From contig OZ022341.1 in NCBI GenBank assembly GCA_963989245.1, forward strand, positions 61,378,233 through 61,442,232: a stretch of DNA of 64,000 nucleotides, written 5' to 3'. Of this stretch, positions 30,197 to 41,941 are shown piece after piece. The notes beneath the pieces are model-generated. The model was not told the DNA's origin, made no database searches, and saw nothing but the letters and a program-made list of their open reading frames with translations. The stretch comes from Nansenia antarctica. Its lineage: Eukaryota > Chordata > Actinopteri > Argentiniformes > Microstomatidae. Every line of letters starts with the position of its first letter. Position 1 is the stretch's first letter. Position numbers and translations under genes: made by a program.

Positions 30197-33180
30197 ATGG
30201 CCCTAGGGTAGAAGCTGGGCTTCAGTCTATTTGTCCTGAATGGCCCTAGGGTAGAAGCTGAGCTTCAGTCTATTTGTCCTTGCGGACATGGTCCTGAACC
30301 GCCTGCCTGAGGGCAGCCGAACAAAGTGTTCGTTCCCAGGGTGGGATGGGTCTCTGGAGATCTTGGAGGCCTTCCTGAGGCAGCGCGTGTTGTACAGCTC
30401 TTCCAGAGAGGGGAGGGGGGCGCCGATGATCTTCTGGGCCGATCTCACGACTCTCTGTAGTGCTTTCCTCTCTGCGGCTGTGCAGCTGGAGAACCACACG
30501 CAGATGCAGTAGGTGAGGATGCTCTCCACTGTGCAGCGGTAGAAGGTCACAAGCAGCTCCTGTCTGAGGTGGTATTTCCTGAGGACTCTCAGGAAGTAGA
30601 GCCGCTGTTGTGCCTTCTTGATGATGGCTGCTGTGTTGGTCTTCCAGGACAGGTCATCCTGTATGTGCACCCCCAGGAATCGGAGAGTTGAGACTCTCTC
30701 CACGCTCCCTCCATCAACGAGCAGGGGCTGGACCTCAGATTTTTTCCTCCTGAAGTCCACGATGATTTCCTGGGTCTTTGACTGGTTCAGCAGCAGGTTG
30801 TTAACCTTGCACAGCTTGCCCAGCTGCTCCACCTCATCCCTGTACGCCGCCTCGTCCCCCCCCCGAGATGCAGCCCACCACGGTGGTGTCGTCTGCAAAC
30901 TTTATGATGGAGTTGCTGGGGTGGACGGGGGTGAAGTCGTAGGTGTAGAGGTTGTAGAGGATGGGGCTTAGCACGCAGCCCTGGGGGGACCCAGTGCTGA
31001 GTCTGAGGGCTGTGGAGGTGTGGGAGCCCACCCGCACCCTCTGGGGGCGGTCAGACAGGAAGTCCTTGATCCATGCACAGATAGAGTGTGATAGTCCCAG
31101 GTCTAGTAGTTTGGTCACTAGCCTGTCTGGAAGGATAGTGTTGAAGGCAGAGCTGAAGTCCACAAAGAGCAGTCTCGCGTAGCTGTTCCCCCTCTCCAGG
31201 TGGGATAGGGTGGAGTTGAGAGTCGTCGCGATGGCGTCCTCTGTGGACCTGTGGGCTCTGTAGGCGAACTGGTATGGATCCAGGTTGGGCGGGAGGCGTG
31301 TGACTATGTGGGCCCGGACCAGTTTCTCGAAGCACTTCATGATGATTGATGTGAGTGCCACCGGGCGGTAGTCGTTTAGGCAGCTCACCGTGCTTTTCTT
31401 CGGGACTGGGATGATTGTTGAGGTTTTCAGGCAGGGTGGGATGGTGGCCTGGGACAGGGACTGGTTGAAGATGTTGGTGAAAACCCTGGTCGGCGCAGTC
31501 CCTCAGCACCCGTCCCAGGACGCCATCCGGCCCTGAGGCTTTTCTGGGGTCCACCGCCTTCAGCACGCGTCTCACTTCATGCTCTGTGAGGGTGAGGCTG
31601 CTGAGAGCTGGAGAGAGTGGTGTTTGTGTTGTGGTTACCTCCGTTCACCCCTCGTCGAACCGGGCGTAGAAGGAGTTCAGCTCTTCCGCCAGCAGGGGGT
31701 CGCCCTCAGCGGCTGTGAGCCTGTTGGTTCTGAAGTTTGTCATGTGCGGAACCCCCTGCCACACCCGCCTGGAGTCGTTGCTCAGGAAGCATTCCTCAAT
31801 CTTCTCTCTGTGGTCTGCCTTGGCCTCCCGGATGCCACGGTTTAGGTTAGCCCTGGTGGTGTTGTACAGCAGTTTGTCCTTCGCTGAGAAGGCGTTGTTC
31901 CTCTCCTTGAGCAGTTGTCGGACCTTCTCAGTCATCCATGGCTTCGTGTTGGGGTAGACCCGGACACGTTTGTCCACGGTGGCTGAGTTGGTGCAGTTCA
32001 CTATGTGGTTCAGAACCGACGACGTGAACTGTTCCAGGTCCTCGTGCTCATATTCCTGCCATGAGGTGTCATTCAGGCAGATCTGCAGTGGAGCGGACCC
32101 TGCTGGCCAGGTTCTGACAGTCTTAGTGGTGATGGGGGCACTTTTCCTCATGGGAGTGTAGGCTGGGATCAGGAGGATGGACACGTGGTCAGACATGCCT
32201 AGATGAGCTAGCGGTCTAGCCTTGTAGGCAAGCATGATGTTGGTGTATACTTTGTCCAGTGTGTTATCTCCTCTTGTTGCACATTTAACATGCTGATAAA
32301 ACTTGGGTAGTACTACCTTCAGGTCAGCATGATTGAAGTCCCCCGCGATTATATGTACTGCTTGAGGATCTGTGCTCTGTCCACCACTGATGACGTCATG
32401 TAGCCGGGCTAATGCTAAGCTAGCATCCGCGGTTGGTGCTATGTAAACAGCTGTTATGTACACAGCGTTGAATTCCCTCGGGAGGTATGTGGGTCGGCAT
32501 TTAACAGTCAAGTATTCCAGGTCTGGGGAGCTGTGGCTACTTACAGTTTTTGTGTTTAAGCACCAGCTGTCCTTCGTAGATATGATCAGGCCGCCTCCGC
32601 GCGTCTTCTCGCTAAGCAATGTCCTGTCCGCTCGGTGTAAAGTGCGGCCTTGCAACGCCACGGCAGAGTCAATAATGGAAGCGCTGAGCCAGGTTTCTGT
32701 GAGAATAATCACACAGCTATCCCCCACGGTGTTGTTGGAAGCTACCTGCAGTCTCAGTTTGTCCATCTTGTTAGCTAGGGATCTTACGTTAGAGAGGAAT
32801 ATACTCGGCAAAGCTGGCTTGTCCGGGCACTTCTTTAGTCTAGCTAGCAGGCCTCCCCTGCAGCCCCGTCGTTGCTTGCGGTCCCTACGCCGACGTTTGC
32901 GCCTCAGGGTTGGGATTGTGTACCATTGTTCTCCCGGTGAACGGGCGATGTCTTGAGGAATCCTTTGTTGTTTCAGGAACTCCGCTGTTACAGTCCTCTC
33001 GTTTTTCGCACCAACTTCTAGTAAGTCGTGCCTGCTGTAGGTACTATTTACACAACAGTTCCCTATAAGTACTGAAATAAAAAAGTACATACAAATGTAC
33101 TTAAAAACCCTAATAAGCACCAACGTAAGGAGCTCCTCCAGCCTCGCGTGTGAACGCGCCGCCATCTTGGTTGTGGAGAC
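30197..33180 (-). pseudogene. L2-like LINE ORF2 (endonuclease and reverse transcriptase), broken
   Basis: The minus strand encodes an apurinic-type endonuclease domain (IFLSNVRSLANKMDKLR, VIILTETWL, GGGLIIST, HIIAGDFNHADLK, GMSDHVSI) and a reverse transcriptase (YRPVALTSIIMKCFEKLV, LLFVDFSSAFNTI, FADDTTVVG). RT C-terminal blocks match the copy at 29.2 kb. The 5' end at about 33180 starts in sequence encoding MAARSHARLEELL. Breaks: a stop near 31645 and frame changes near 31490 and 30865. The 3' UTR is missing, and a 43-bp direct duplication sits at 30197-30280. Known for L2-type LINEs: target-primed reverse transcription of their own RNA. This copy cannot make the full protein. Confidence 0.9.
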
Positions 33181-33597
33181 ATGGTACTACTGTCATTAAC
33201 AACCTGACATGGTACTACTGTCATTAACAACCTGACATGGTACTACTGTCATTAACAACCTGACATGGTACTACTGTCATTAACAACCTGACATGGTACT
33301 ACTGTCATTAACAAGGACTGACATGGTACTACTGTCATTAACAAGGACTGACATGGTACTACTGTCATTAACAACCTGACATGGTACTACTGTCATTAAC
33401 AAGGACTGACATGGTACTACTGTCATTAACAACCTGACATGGTACTACTGTCATTAACAACCTGACATGGTACTACTGTCATTAACAAGGACTGACATGG
33501 TACTACTGTCATTAACAACCTGACATGGTACTACTGTCATTAACAACCTGACATGGTACTACTGTCATTAACAAGGACTGACATGGTACTACTGTCA
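33181..33597. repeat. 28/30-bp minisatellite, main array
   Basis: About 15 copies of ACATGGTACTACTGTCATTA followed by either ACAACCTG (28 bp) or ACAAGGACTG (30 bp). The two variants are intermingled. Confidence 0.97.
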
Positions 33598-34498
33598 TTT
33601 TTGATTGATTGAAAACTTTATTAGAAGATTTGCAGAAGTAGGTACATGAAAGTACATATTACATACATGGTCAACTAACAGGATAAAAACCCAAGAAAGC
33701 CACTGGCTTATTTCAATTGGGGTCCTTGATTCTCAATTCATCGTTACATGTAAGACAGACAAAAAAGCTAGTACTATCTACAAGATAATACAGACAAATA
33801 ACTATTACTATCTACAAGATAAACACACATCCATCATGGGAAGAACAATACAACAAAACATAAGGTATGTACAGCGGGTAGGACAGGTGGGGACATACAC
33901 CACAGGTGGGGGCGGGGGACAAAACACAAAGTATGTACAGTGGGTAGTTCGGGTCTTTTAATCTGATTTTTGATTTAGAGGGTCCAGTTACGGATTGCAG
34001 CCTCCTGTAAATGTTTTTTGAGAGTGGTTTTGAAGGTGGGCAGTGTTTTGCACTCCTTTAAGATTATAGGAAGGGCGTTCCACATTTTTACTGCATAGTT
34101 TGCAAACGAGTTTAACCCCTTGTTTGTGGTGCAACGCGGTTGAACGTGGTTCGTGGAGCTTCCTCTGGTGTTGTATGTGTGGACGTTGTTCACTTTTTGG
34201 AAGTATGTTGACAGGTACTTGGGTGTCTTTGTGGTGTAGCGTATCTTGAAGACCAGGCCCAGTGCAAGCTGCTGCACTCTGTCAACTACTCGTAGCCAAT
34301 CAAGGCTCAAAAAATGAGCAGCGGTTAGATGTGTCCTAGGGTTGAGGCCTAGTAGAAGCCTAACCAGTTTATTTTGGGCTGTCTGGAGTCTTGTTTTATG
34401 GGCCTTTGTGGTTCTATAGTACCATGATGTTACGGCATAGTCGAAGTGACATTGAATGAGAGCTCCTGATAGGGTCCTCAGTGTGTTTTTACTGACAA
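33598..34498 (-). mobile_element. Non-LTR retrotransposon 3' fragment within the minisatellite
   Basis: Minus-strand frame 34310-33975 encodes the C-terminal part of a reverse transcriptase ORF (DWLRVVDRVQQLALGLVFK, VHTYNTRGSS, KMWNALPIILKE, FKTTLKKHL). Minisatellite units lie on both sides, so it inserted into the array. Confidence 0.85.
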
Positions 34499-34575
34499 GT
34501 TAACAACCTGACATGGTACTACTGTCAATAACAAGGACTGACATGGTACTACTGTCATTAACAAGGACTGACACA
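34499..34575. repeat. 28/30-bp minisatellite, right remnant
   Basis: About 2.5 units continue the array beyond the inserted LINE. Confidence 0.93.
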
Positions 34576-35154
34576 CCCAACACAAAGAATAAAGAGATTA
34601 CCTCAGTTTTCTTGAGATCAAGAGTGCAGCCTTTTTGCCTCACAGCATTGATACCATGGTTACCATGGTTACCACCTCAGGTTACAAAATAAACATGTTG
34701 AATGTAGAAATGGAAGTTGTACAGTGCATTATACACAGTGTGATGGTGATGACAGTGATATTAAGGGACAGATAGAAATTAAACAAAATAAAGGTTAAAA
34801 TGCATCATCAATGACGGCTCCCTTCAGTGGGCTCTGGTTACCCCCTTTAGCCATAAAAGCTGATGTGCCGTGCCACCTATAGATCATCACGTATTGCAAA
34901 AATATTTTGCATGTCTTATAACAACTTGACATGGAACACTTTTAGCACCTGGACAGATCAGTATGGTAGAATTGTATATTTTGATGCACCCTAGTACACA
35001 CGTATCTTTTTCTGTTTAAATGCAATTCTTGATTTGCATCTTGCATCCCACTGAAGACCTCCCCCGTTTGAAATGACACAACATGGTCTGGTAGAAGTGA
35101 ATGTTTGTGAGGATCCTCAAAATTGTCTTTTGTTTTTTCTTTTTGTTATTTTTT

Positions 35155-35345
35155 CTGAGTGGGGCAGTCCCACTCATATTTTCATTTTTATTGTGATAGA
35201 GATAGTAGAGATTTGACAGGAAGGATGGGTGAGAGAGAGAGAGAGAGAGAAGGGATGACATGCAGGATATGTCTGCGGCCAGAATCGAACCAGGGACCCT
35301 GCGGTTACATGGTCGACGCTTAGCCCACTACGCCACCTAAGCGCC
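35155..35345 (-). mobile_element. tRNA-derived SINE, minus-strand copy
   Basis: Read on the minus strand it starts with a tRNA-like head (GGCGTAGTGGGCTAAGCG as A box, GGTTCGATTCTGG as B box), passes a CT-rich body and ends with the hairpin GAGTGGGACTGCCCCACTC followed by A/T-rich sequence. It matches the plus-strand copy near 60.76 kb along its length. Confidence 0.9.
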
Positions 35346-35521
35346 ACCAAAATTGTCTCTTTAAGCTTTTACATGTCAGACACTTTCAACTATCCCACTG
35401 AGTAATTTGTCCAACCACCTGGAAGCCTTCGTCTGTGGGACCAGATACAACATGCAGATGCTGCTTATGCCAGGACACTGTTGTGTGTTTAATTAGTCAA
35501 GGAGGACCCAGCTCCAGCCTG

Positions 35522-35641
35522 CTGTGTGATATGGTTGGTATACGCACACTTCTGTGTGATATGGTTGGTATACGCACACTTCTGTGTGATATGGTTGGTA
35601 TATGCACACTTCTGTGTGATATGGTTGGTATATGCACACTT
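35522..35641. repeat. 30-bp tandem repeat, four copies
   Basis: Four copies of a unit starting CTGTGTGATATGGTTGGTAT with one variable base (cgc/tgc). Confidence 0.95.
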
Positions 35642-36152
35642 CGGGGCTTCACAGAACAACCAGTGAACCCTGTAGCACCCTATAATGTAATCATTACCTG
35701 ATAATGTAATAACGCCTGATAATGTAATAAAATGTCCACTGTTGGTTGATACTCCATCGAAAATGTAATAAAACCCAATAATGTAATAATTGACCAATAA
35801 TGTAATAAAATAACCTGACTGATATTGTAATAACATTTTTACTGATAATGTAATACCTTATTACATTATTGGGAATTTATTACACTTTCAGGTGGGTCTT
35901 TTTTTTTTTTTACTGATAATGTAATACTTGACAGATAATGTAATACTGTGTTCATTTTCAATCCAGAGTTCTACATTTAGTTTTTTAAGAATCTAAGACT
36001 GTTGTATACACTGGATTTAAGAATCTAAGAATCTTATTTACACTGGATTTGAAATAACAGAATGACTACTGGTTAAATGACAGACTTGCATATGTGCAGA
36101 TTACTCAGGGACATGAACAAAACCTTTGGTAACTCTTCATTTGAGGAGGGTA

Positions 36153-36309
36153 TACAGTGGGTGCGGAAAGTATTCAGTCCCCTTCAGTTTTGTGTGTGGA
36201 TTGATGGCAAATTATTTTAATTTAATCCATTTTAAATTGAGTCTATAATACAACAAAATGTGGAAAAACTGAAGGGGTCGGGTCTGAATACTTTCCGCAC
36301 CCACTGTAC
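36153..36309. mobile_element. Tc1/mariner-type MITE
   Basis: TACAGTGGGTGCGGAAAGTA at the left is repeated inverted at the right end as TACTTTCCGCACCCACTGTA. The ends carry the TA expected of Tc1/mariner insertion, and the interior has no coding capacity. Confidence 0.9.
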
Positions 36310-36583
36310 ATATGCATTCATTCATTCAACACCTACATACACACTTACATGACACAAACATAGGCCTACATATCCACTCATAAATTGTTATTATATCACT
36401 TTCATCATCTTCCTCTATGTCAAGTGGTCAGTTGACATACTGTCATACTGATTGTATATTATGTGAAGTTGAATCAGCAGGTGATTGGACAGGAGAAACA
36501 GATCTAGAAATAGTCACAAAGTAACGCCACCAGATTTCTTAAGCGCTGTGTTCACGGCCCCATAGAATAAAATTGGAAGCCCA

Positions 36584-37712
36584 GGGGCCTCATTTATAGA
36601 ACGTGCTTAGATCAAATTTTGATCTTACCCGTGTCGTACGTAGAAAACCACGTCAACGTAGTGATGTATACAATTTCAACGTGGAAACGATCGTAGCTCT
36701 ACGTCGAGTATTCATTTGCTTACGCACATTACCTACTGGTTATGCGGAGTTATTACAGGCATGTGAGCCGCACTGGAAAAACGTTGCCTATTGTAATTCA
36801 TGCGAAGTTTAAGTGGCTCGTAATAAAATGAACGATGTTGTTATCTGCCGAGAAAATGAGTTTAATTCAAGATTTAAAGGGAACTTATGTTTATGATTGT
36901 ATTTCAGTCTTCCTTTATATCCCTCCGGAGCTGCCTATCTCCCCTTCAACATGCCTAGTGCCTTCCACAACGGACCTTGCCCGGCCATGCACTAAATTAT
37001 ACTGGAGTTTCTCCGGTGTCTGGGAGTTCGCAAAGGGAGTTCGCAATCATGTTTTCAATGTCACCTGATAAGAATAAGACCATTATATTATTACAGTATA
37101 AGCAGCACTCGAGTTGAGGCGGGATGAAAACAGTCAAAATCGTCCCCCTTCTAAAACTTTCCTCCCCTCTTTCCATACGTTATGTCATTTATCAATGAAC
37201 GTGGTATTACTGCTATTTCAAGGTGCGAGGGGGCACGCACACATGCAATGACATTTTTACTGACACTGAAGTCACTGACGCTGAGGGGATGCTAAAATTG
37301 TCCTCATATGATAAAATAGACCATCCCCCCTGATTTTCTTTTACAACTTGAGTAGCCTACTGACTGAGTATAAGCATTTGCCTGGTTAGTTGTCATGATC
37401 AAACGTTACAAACGCAACTTACCGAGAAGCCACTCTTCTCTGCCCTCTCCCGCTTCCAGACGAACGCCTACCCCATTATAGCACTTGTCTTAATTCAGCC
37501 GCTATAATTGAGCCTCTATCACAGGGCGTTAATACAAACCTCATTCACCTGCGTTCAATTCCAAGTATATTTGGTATTTATAGAAGGAAGCACGTACGCA
37601 ACTTTAAACCATCTCAGCCCGTTTTATAAATAATGCTTACGTCCGTTTAGAAAAATGTGCTTACGTGAAAGTCAAAGATGACGTTCAAGTACTTTTTTAT
37701 AAATGAGGCCCC
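36584..37712. mobile_element. TIR element with GGGGCCTCATTTATA ends
   Basis: The left end GGGGCCTCATTTATAGAA and the right end TTTTTTATAAATGAGGCCCC form inverted repeats. About 1.1 kb, no transposase found. Such ends recall ISL2EU/Harbinger-type elements. It is nested in the 35670-38380 element. The target duplication is unclear. Confidence 0.75.
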
Positions 37713-38391
37713 AGATCTTTTTGGAGGCGATCTCCATTTGAAACATCGACAACTTCTCAAAATCTCGCAGAAGAGATTAGCTGAAAATTCGTTGAGCGTC
37801 ATTGAAGCTTCTCTTTCTCCCTTTATTATGATCACTTGGTAAGTGCGTATGCAATGTGTCAGCATCAATACCTTTCTGTCCCTGAGTAATCTGCACATAT
37901 GCAAATCTGTAATTTAACCAGTAGTCATTCTGTTATTTCAAATCCAGTGTAAATAAGATTCTTAGATTCTTAAATCCAGTGTAAATAAGATTCTTAGATT
38001 CATAAATCCAGTGTAAATAAGATTCTTAGATTCTTAAATCCAGTGTCTACAACAGTCTTAGATTCTTAAAAAACAAAATGTAGAACTCTGGATTGAAAAT
38101 GAACATAGTATTACATGATCTGTCAAGTATTACATTATCAGTAAAAAAAAAAAAAAAAAGACCCACCTGAAAGTGTAATAAATTCCCAATAATGAAATAT
38201 GGTATTACATTATCAGTAAAAATGTTATTCCAATATCAGTCAGGTTATTTTATTACATTATTAGTCAATTATTACATTATTGGGTTTTATTACATTTTCT
38301 ATGGAGTTAAGTGGACATTTTATTACATTATCAGAAGTTATTACATTATCAGGAAATTATTACATTATAGGGTGCTACAAAGCCCCTACAG

Positions 38392-38646
38392 CAGCGGTTC
38401 CCAACCTTTTTGGACTCAAGGCCCACTTAAAAATCTAAAAAGTATTCGCGGCCCACACAGGCATTTTACGCAAGTGTACAGTTTTTTTGGGTGTCTCATC
38501 ATTATTCTCTTATTCTTGGATTGGATATTTCATATGCATCATCATACATAGAGTGCAGTAGGCCTAGTAGTATCACACTGATGATGCAAAAAAGTGTTGC
38601 TAATCTTAACCCTCTGTACCCCTGGCCCATAGGTTGGGAATCGCTG
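38392..38646. mobile_element. hAT MITE with 8-bp target duplication
   Basis: The ends CAGCGGTTCCCAACCTTTTT and AGGTTGGGAATCGCTG are inverted repeats. CCCTACAG is duplicated at 38384-38391 and 38647-38654, the size typical of hAT. Confidence 0.95.
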
Positions 38647-38654
38647 CCCTACAG

Positions 38655-39236
38655 CATCAAAAAGTTAACGCTACAAAGATTTGTAGATTTCTACTTGCTC
38701 TGAAGATCTGAGAACAGTGAGGCATCCAGACTCACAGTCTTGGAAGTGGACACTTAAACAGAATAATAGCCTCCTTTACCTCACAGACTAGATAGTTTAA
38801 GGTAAAGGTACATTTCTGTGCATAAAGTATATGCATATGAGTATGACCCAACGTTGCATCATTCATAGCTTTCCTGAGTAAATTCTATCAAGGCGATCCT
38901 TGAGAAGAAGTTTCATTTAGGACGAAAATCCTTACCTCTCAATGACTTACTGTATCACTTAGAGACGACACATTTTCAACTCAAAGTTAATTCTAGATAT
39001 TTATACAAAAATAACATTTTGTGAACAAATCTCAAGTTTGCATTTGGTCTGTTGTTGAACATCACAATCCATTTTAAGAGGGAATGTTCTAACATTTACA
39101 CATTTGCTATGCTAGCACGTTTCTAGGTCCTAGTCATTGTCCTGACAGCATATTTGTGCCCATCTGATCAGTTTGCCTTAAAGAGGGGCCTCGAGCCTGC
39201 CCCGATTCCCCTTCTGATTGCATCGCCCAATTGACT
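38655..39236. other. Intergenic, nothing recognised
   Basis: No domain or repeat boundary identified. Confidence 0.4.
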
Positions 39237-39240
39237 TTAA

Positions 39241-39786
39241 CACTAGAGGCTATGGGGTAGTGGTGGTCTAGTGGATAGTGAGTTGGACTTGTGATCGGAA
39301 GGTTGTGAGTTCAAATCCCGCCTGAAACCACACCACTACTAGTGTGCCCTTGAGTAAGGCACTTAGCCCTCAGTTACTCCAGGGGGAATGTCCCTGTAAT
39401 TCGTAATTGTAAATCGCTTCGGATTAAAAGCGTCTGCTAAATGGCAAAATTTAAATTATGAATTACTAGACCAGCTGTGCCTATTTTACCTACTATAAGA
39501 GCTACCTCGGGGGTAAAGTCTTTATAATGGGAAACTGCTACTTACACACAAAGACCACTAGTTAGTGCGCCTCATAAATTAGCCCGCCTCCTACACAGAA
39601 AAACTGCAAAATAGCTTTATACTAGCTTATCCTGATGTGATTTTGAAAATGTAAGGATACTGGGTGGTAGAACGCACATATCTAGGAAAAGTCATGAAAG
39701 GAGGGTCCTGAAATATGATCGAGTGCAAAGATATACACTTGTTTTTACTCACATGGTCAAATGACCCCACCCATGGCTGTTCTAGT
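39241..39786. mobile_element. piggyBac-like MITE carrying a SINE
   Basis: TTAA borders both ends (39237-39240 and 39787-39790). The left end CACTAGAGGC and the right end ...GCTGTTCTAGT are inverted. Its interior shares blocks in inverted orientation with 41709-41935, such as TCATGAAAGGAGGGTCCTGA. A SINE (39251-39462) is inserted near the left end. Confidence 0.75.
39251..39462 (+). mobile_element. tRNA-derived SINE
   Basis: A tRNA-like head with A box TGGTCTAGTGGATAGTGAG and B box GGTTGTGAGTTCAAATCCCG is followed by a body and the widespread fish SINE end GGATTAAAAGCGTCTGCTAA. It disrupts the piggyBac-like element. Confidence 0.92.
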
Positions 39787-39790
39787 TTAA

Positions 39791-41704
39791 GCTTAACTTG
39801 GAATCTTGGGTCTAATTGATTGTCTATTCTTCATGTGTAAGTAGTTTGGGCAGTGAGTACTTAATAGGAGGTTATTGATGTCAATATACAGAATATGGCT
39901 GGCTTTTCCTTGGGGTTCACTTGTACATATGAAGAGAGGCAAGCTTTTGAAACGTGTTTTTGGGGACAAATTCATAAACCTGAGAAGAATTACTAGTCAT
40001 CATGAAAGGCTTTCTCTCCAGCAAGACATTTTGTCTTAGGTCAAACCTCTAACCCCTAGGTACTTTCACTGTGCAATTACATTTTATGGGTCAAAAGATA
40101 TCTAAACACTTGTAACAATGTATTCAGCTTTTGAAGGCAAGGAGTTGCCATGAAAGGAAACAAAGCTCTAAGTCAATTGTTATCATGAACTCCTGTATCA
40201 TTATTCAATTCATTCTGATTTTCTTACACTTAGATTTTTTAAATAAATTGACAGTTGAAAAGAATGGAGCAAAAACTCACTTTCAAAGCTTCAGGTCTGC
40301 AGTATAAGATTGATGACATTGTTACCTATTATCTCTTTGAGCTATAGATTTAGCAATTCTTTAAAGTCTCCACATAATAGCCCAGTACTCCCCTGTTGAC
40401 TTTTAAAGCTTTGTAACAAAGCACTCAGTGTCGCCAGTCAGTCCAGTAGACTTTAGGTCAGGACAGTGGAGGATTCTATTATAGAAGATCTATGTAACAA
40501 CAGATCTATGTAACAACAGGTGAAAGCTACTAGATCTGTCCTGTTGTGTCCACATATGGTTATTCAAATGCAGCTGGGAAGTGAATGTGAGTTTTAGATT
40601 TTGATCAGCAGATAATCTCTCAGAGCAGCTTCAATCAACACCTATCCTGTTGGCCTATCTGTCAAGAGATAGGCGGGACTTGCAAGCTGCTCAGAAATGT
40701 CATCATAACAGTATGAAGACCTGCAGAGGTGATGACAGGTTTAAAACAAGATATAACATGGTCTTGGAGCAGTTGAAAGCTAGATTTGTCTCATTTGAGT
40801 TATGTGGGGACAGCAACTGCAGGAAGGATTTATGATGATACATATCAAATTGGTGATGTGCTATTAGTCATATTTTGAACAAAAACACAAATACCAATTG
40901 TAATTCACTGAACTACCCAATGTGGATAATAATGACCCCCCCCCCCCCCCCCCCCCCCCTACGCAGCTAGTTAATACTGTGTCTGTCTGCTTTTGGCAAT
41001 CACAAAACATTGTGTAACAGTAACTCCCATCTTTTTTAGGAGAAAAATGGGTAAACACTAACCCTAATGAGTATTAATCACATCTTTTTCAAAATGTGCA
41101 TTTATATAGCCACATGCTGAGTCATGATGAATAAACACAGTGTATAGCATAAGCTTGGCCTAAGGACTTAATTCTCACATTAGAACAGGGGCAATGGATA
41201 ATATCCACAGAAGATTAGCTCATAATTAGGCGCTGCAGGCTTTTTCAGAGCAGATTTTAACATTATGAATTCACATTTGAGAATTAATAAGACTGGAGTA
41301 AAATGGTGGGGAAAGAAACGTGTTTGAATGTTTATACAATGCATGCAGTTTTATATATTCAGAAGTCATATATAATAATGTATAATATACAGTACCTGTG
41401 GTAACACAGTCACAGTCAGAGAAGAACAAATGTGTGGCCATATGATTCCTGACAGTGTTGAGAACCAGACTAAAAGCTGAAAACATTCATTCATATTCAT
41501 TATGAATGACTGCACTGCACCACCAACACAATAACATGTTGACTATAAATTCGTCATTCAGAATAAGAGCGAGAGTTGTATTATTTTAAGATTCCCTCCA
41601 CAGCTGAAAATATAAACAGAGGGTTAGGGTTAGAAGAGAGAGAGGTAAATAGAGTCAGAGAGAGAGCAAAATAGTGCAAAAACCTGTTCTGCTCACCATT
41701 TCGA
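39791..41704. other. Intergenic, nothing recognised except a C run
   Basis: A run of 24 C lies at 40936-40959. No gene or transposon end was found. Confidence 0.4.
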
Positions 41705-41708
41705 TTAA

Positions 41709-41935
41709 CACTAGAAGAGCCGTGAGGGGGTGCGGTGACCCCTGCGAGTAAAAAAAAAGAATCTTTCCATTCGATCAAATTTCAGGACCCTCCTTTCATG
41801 ACTTTTCCTAGATAAAAAAATCAAAATCAGGATAAGATAGAAAGGTGTTTTATATAGCAGATTTACATTCTAAAAAGGGGGTCTATTTGACCCCCAAGGC
41901 GGCTCTACTAGTAGGTAAAATAGGCACGGCTGTTT
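41709..41935. mobile_element. piggyBac-like MITE, second and inverted copy
   Basis: TTAA flanks both ends (41705-41708 and 41936-41939) and the left end is CACTAGAAGAGCCGTGAGG. It carries TCAGGACCCTCCTTTCATGA, the inverse of a block in the 39.2-kb copy. Confidence 0.75.
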
Positions 41936-41941
41936 TTAAGC

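Larger units (their letters stand above)
29882..34994. mobile_element. 5.1-kb TIR element holding a minisatellite and two LINEs
   Basis: CTAGGGTGCATCAAAAT at 29882-29898 recurs perfectly inverted at 34978-34994. TACACA flanks both sides (29876-29881 and 34995-35000), a probable 6-bp target duplication. Inside are a 28-30-bp minisatellite and two minus-strand LINE insertions that explain most of the length. No transposase is seen. The superfamily is not assigned. Confidence 0.82.
35670..38380. mobile_element. 2.7-kb element with very long inverted arms
   Basis: The left arm (35670 to about 36119) begins TGTAGCACCCTATAATGTAA. The right arm (about 37838-38380) is its inverted copy ending in tagggtgctaca. 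Both arms are built of many ATAATGTAATA-type words, a GACCCACCTGAAAGTGTAAT block next to an A/T run, and repeated aatctaagaatcttatttac units. The right arm has more copies of the last unit. No transposase was found; the centre is occupied by two other elements. Confidence 0.85.
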
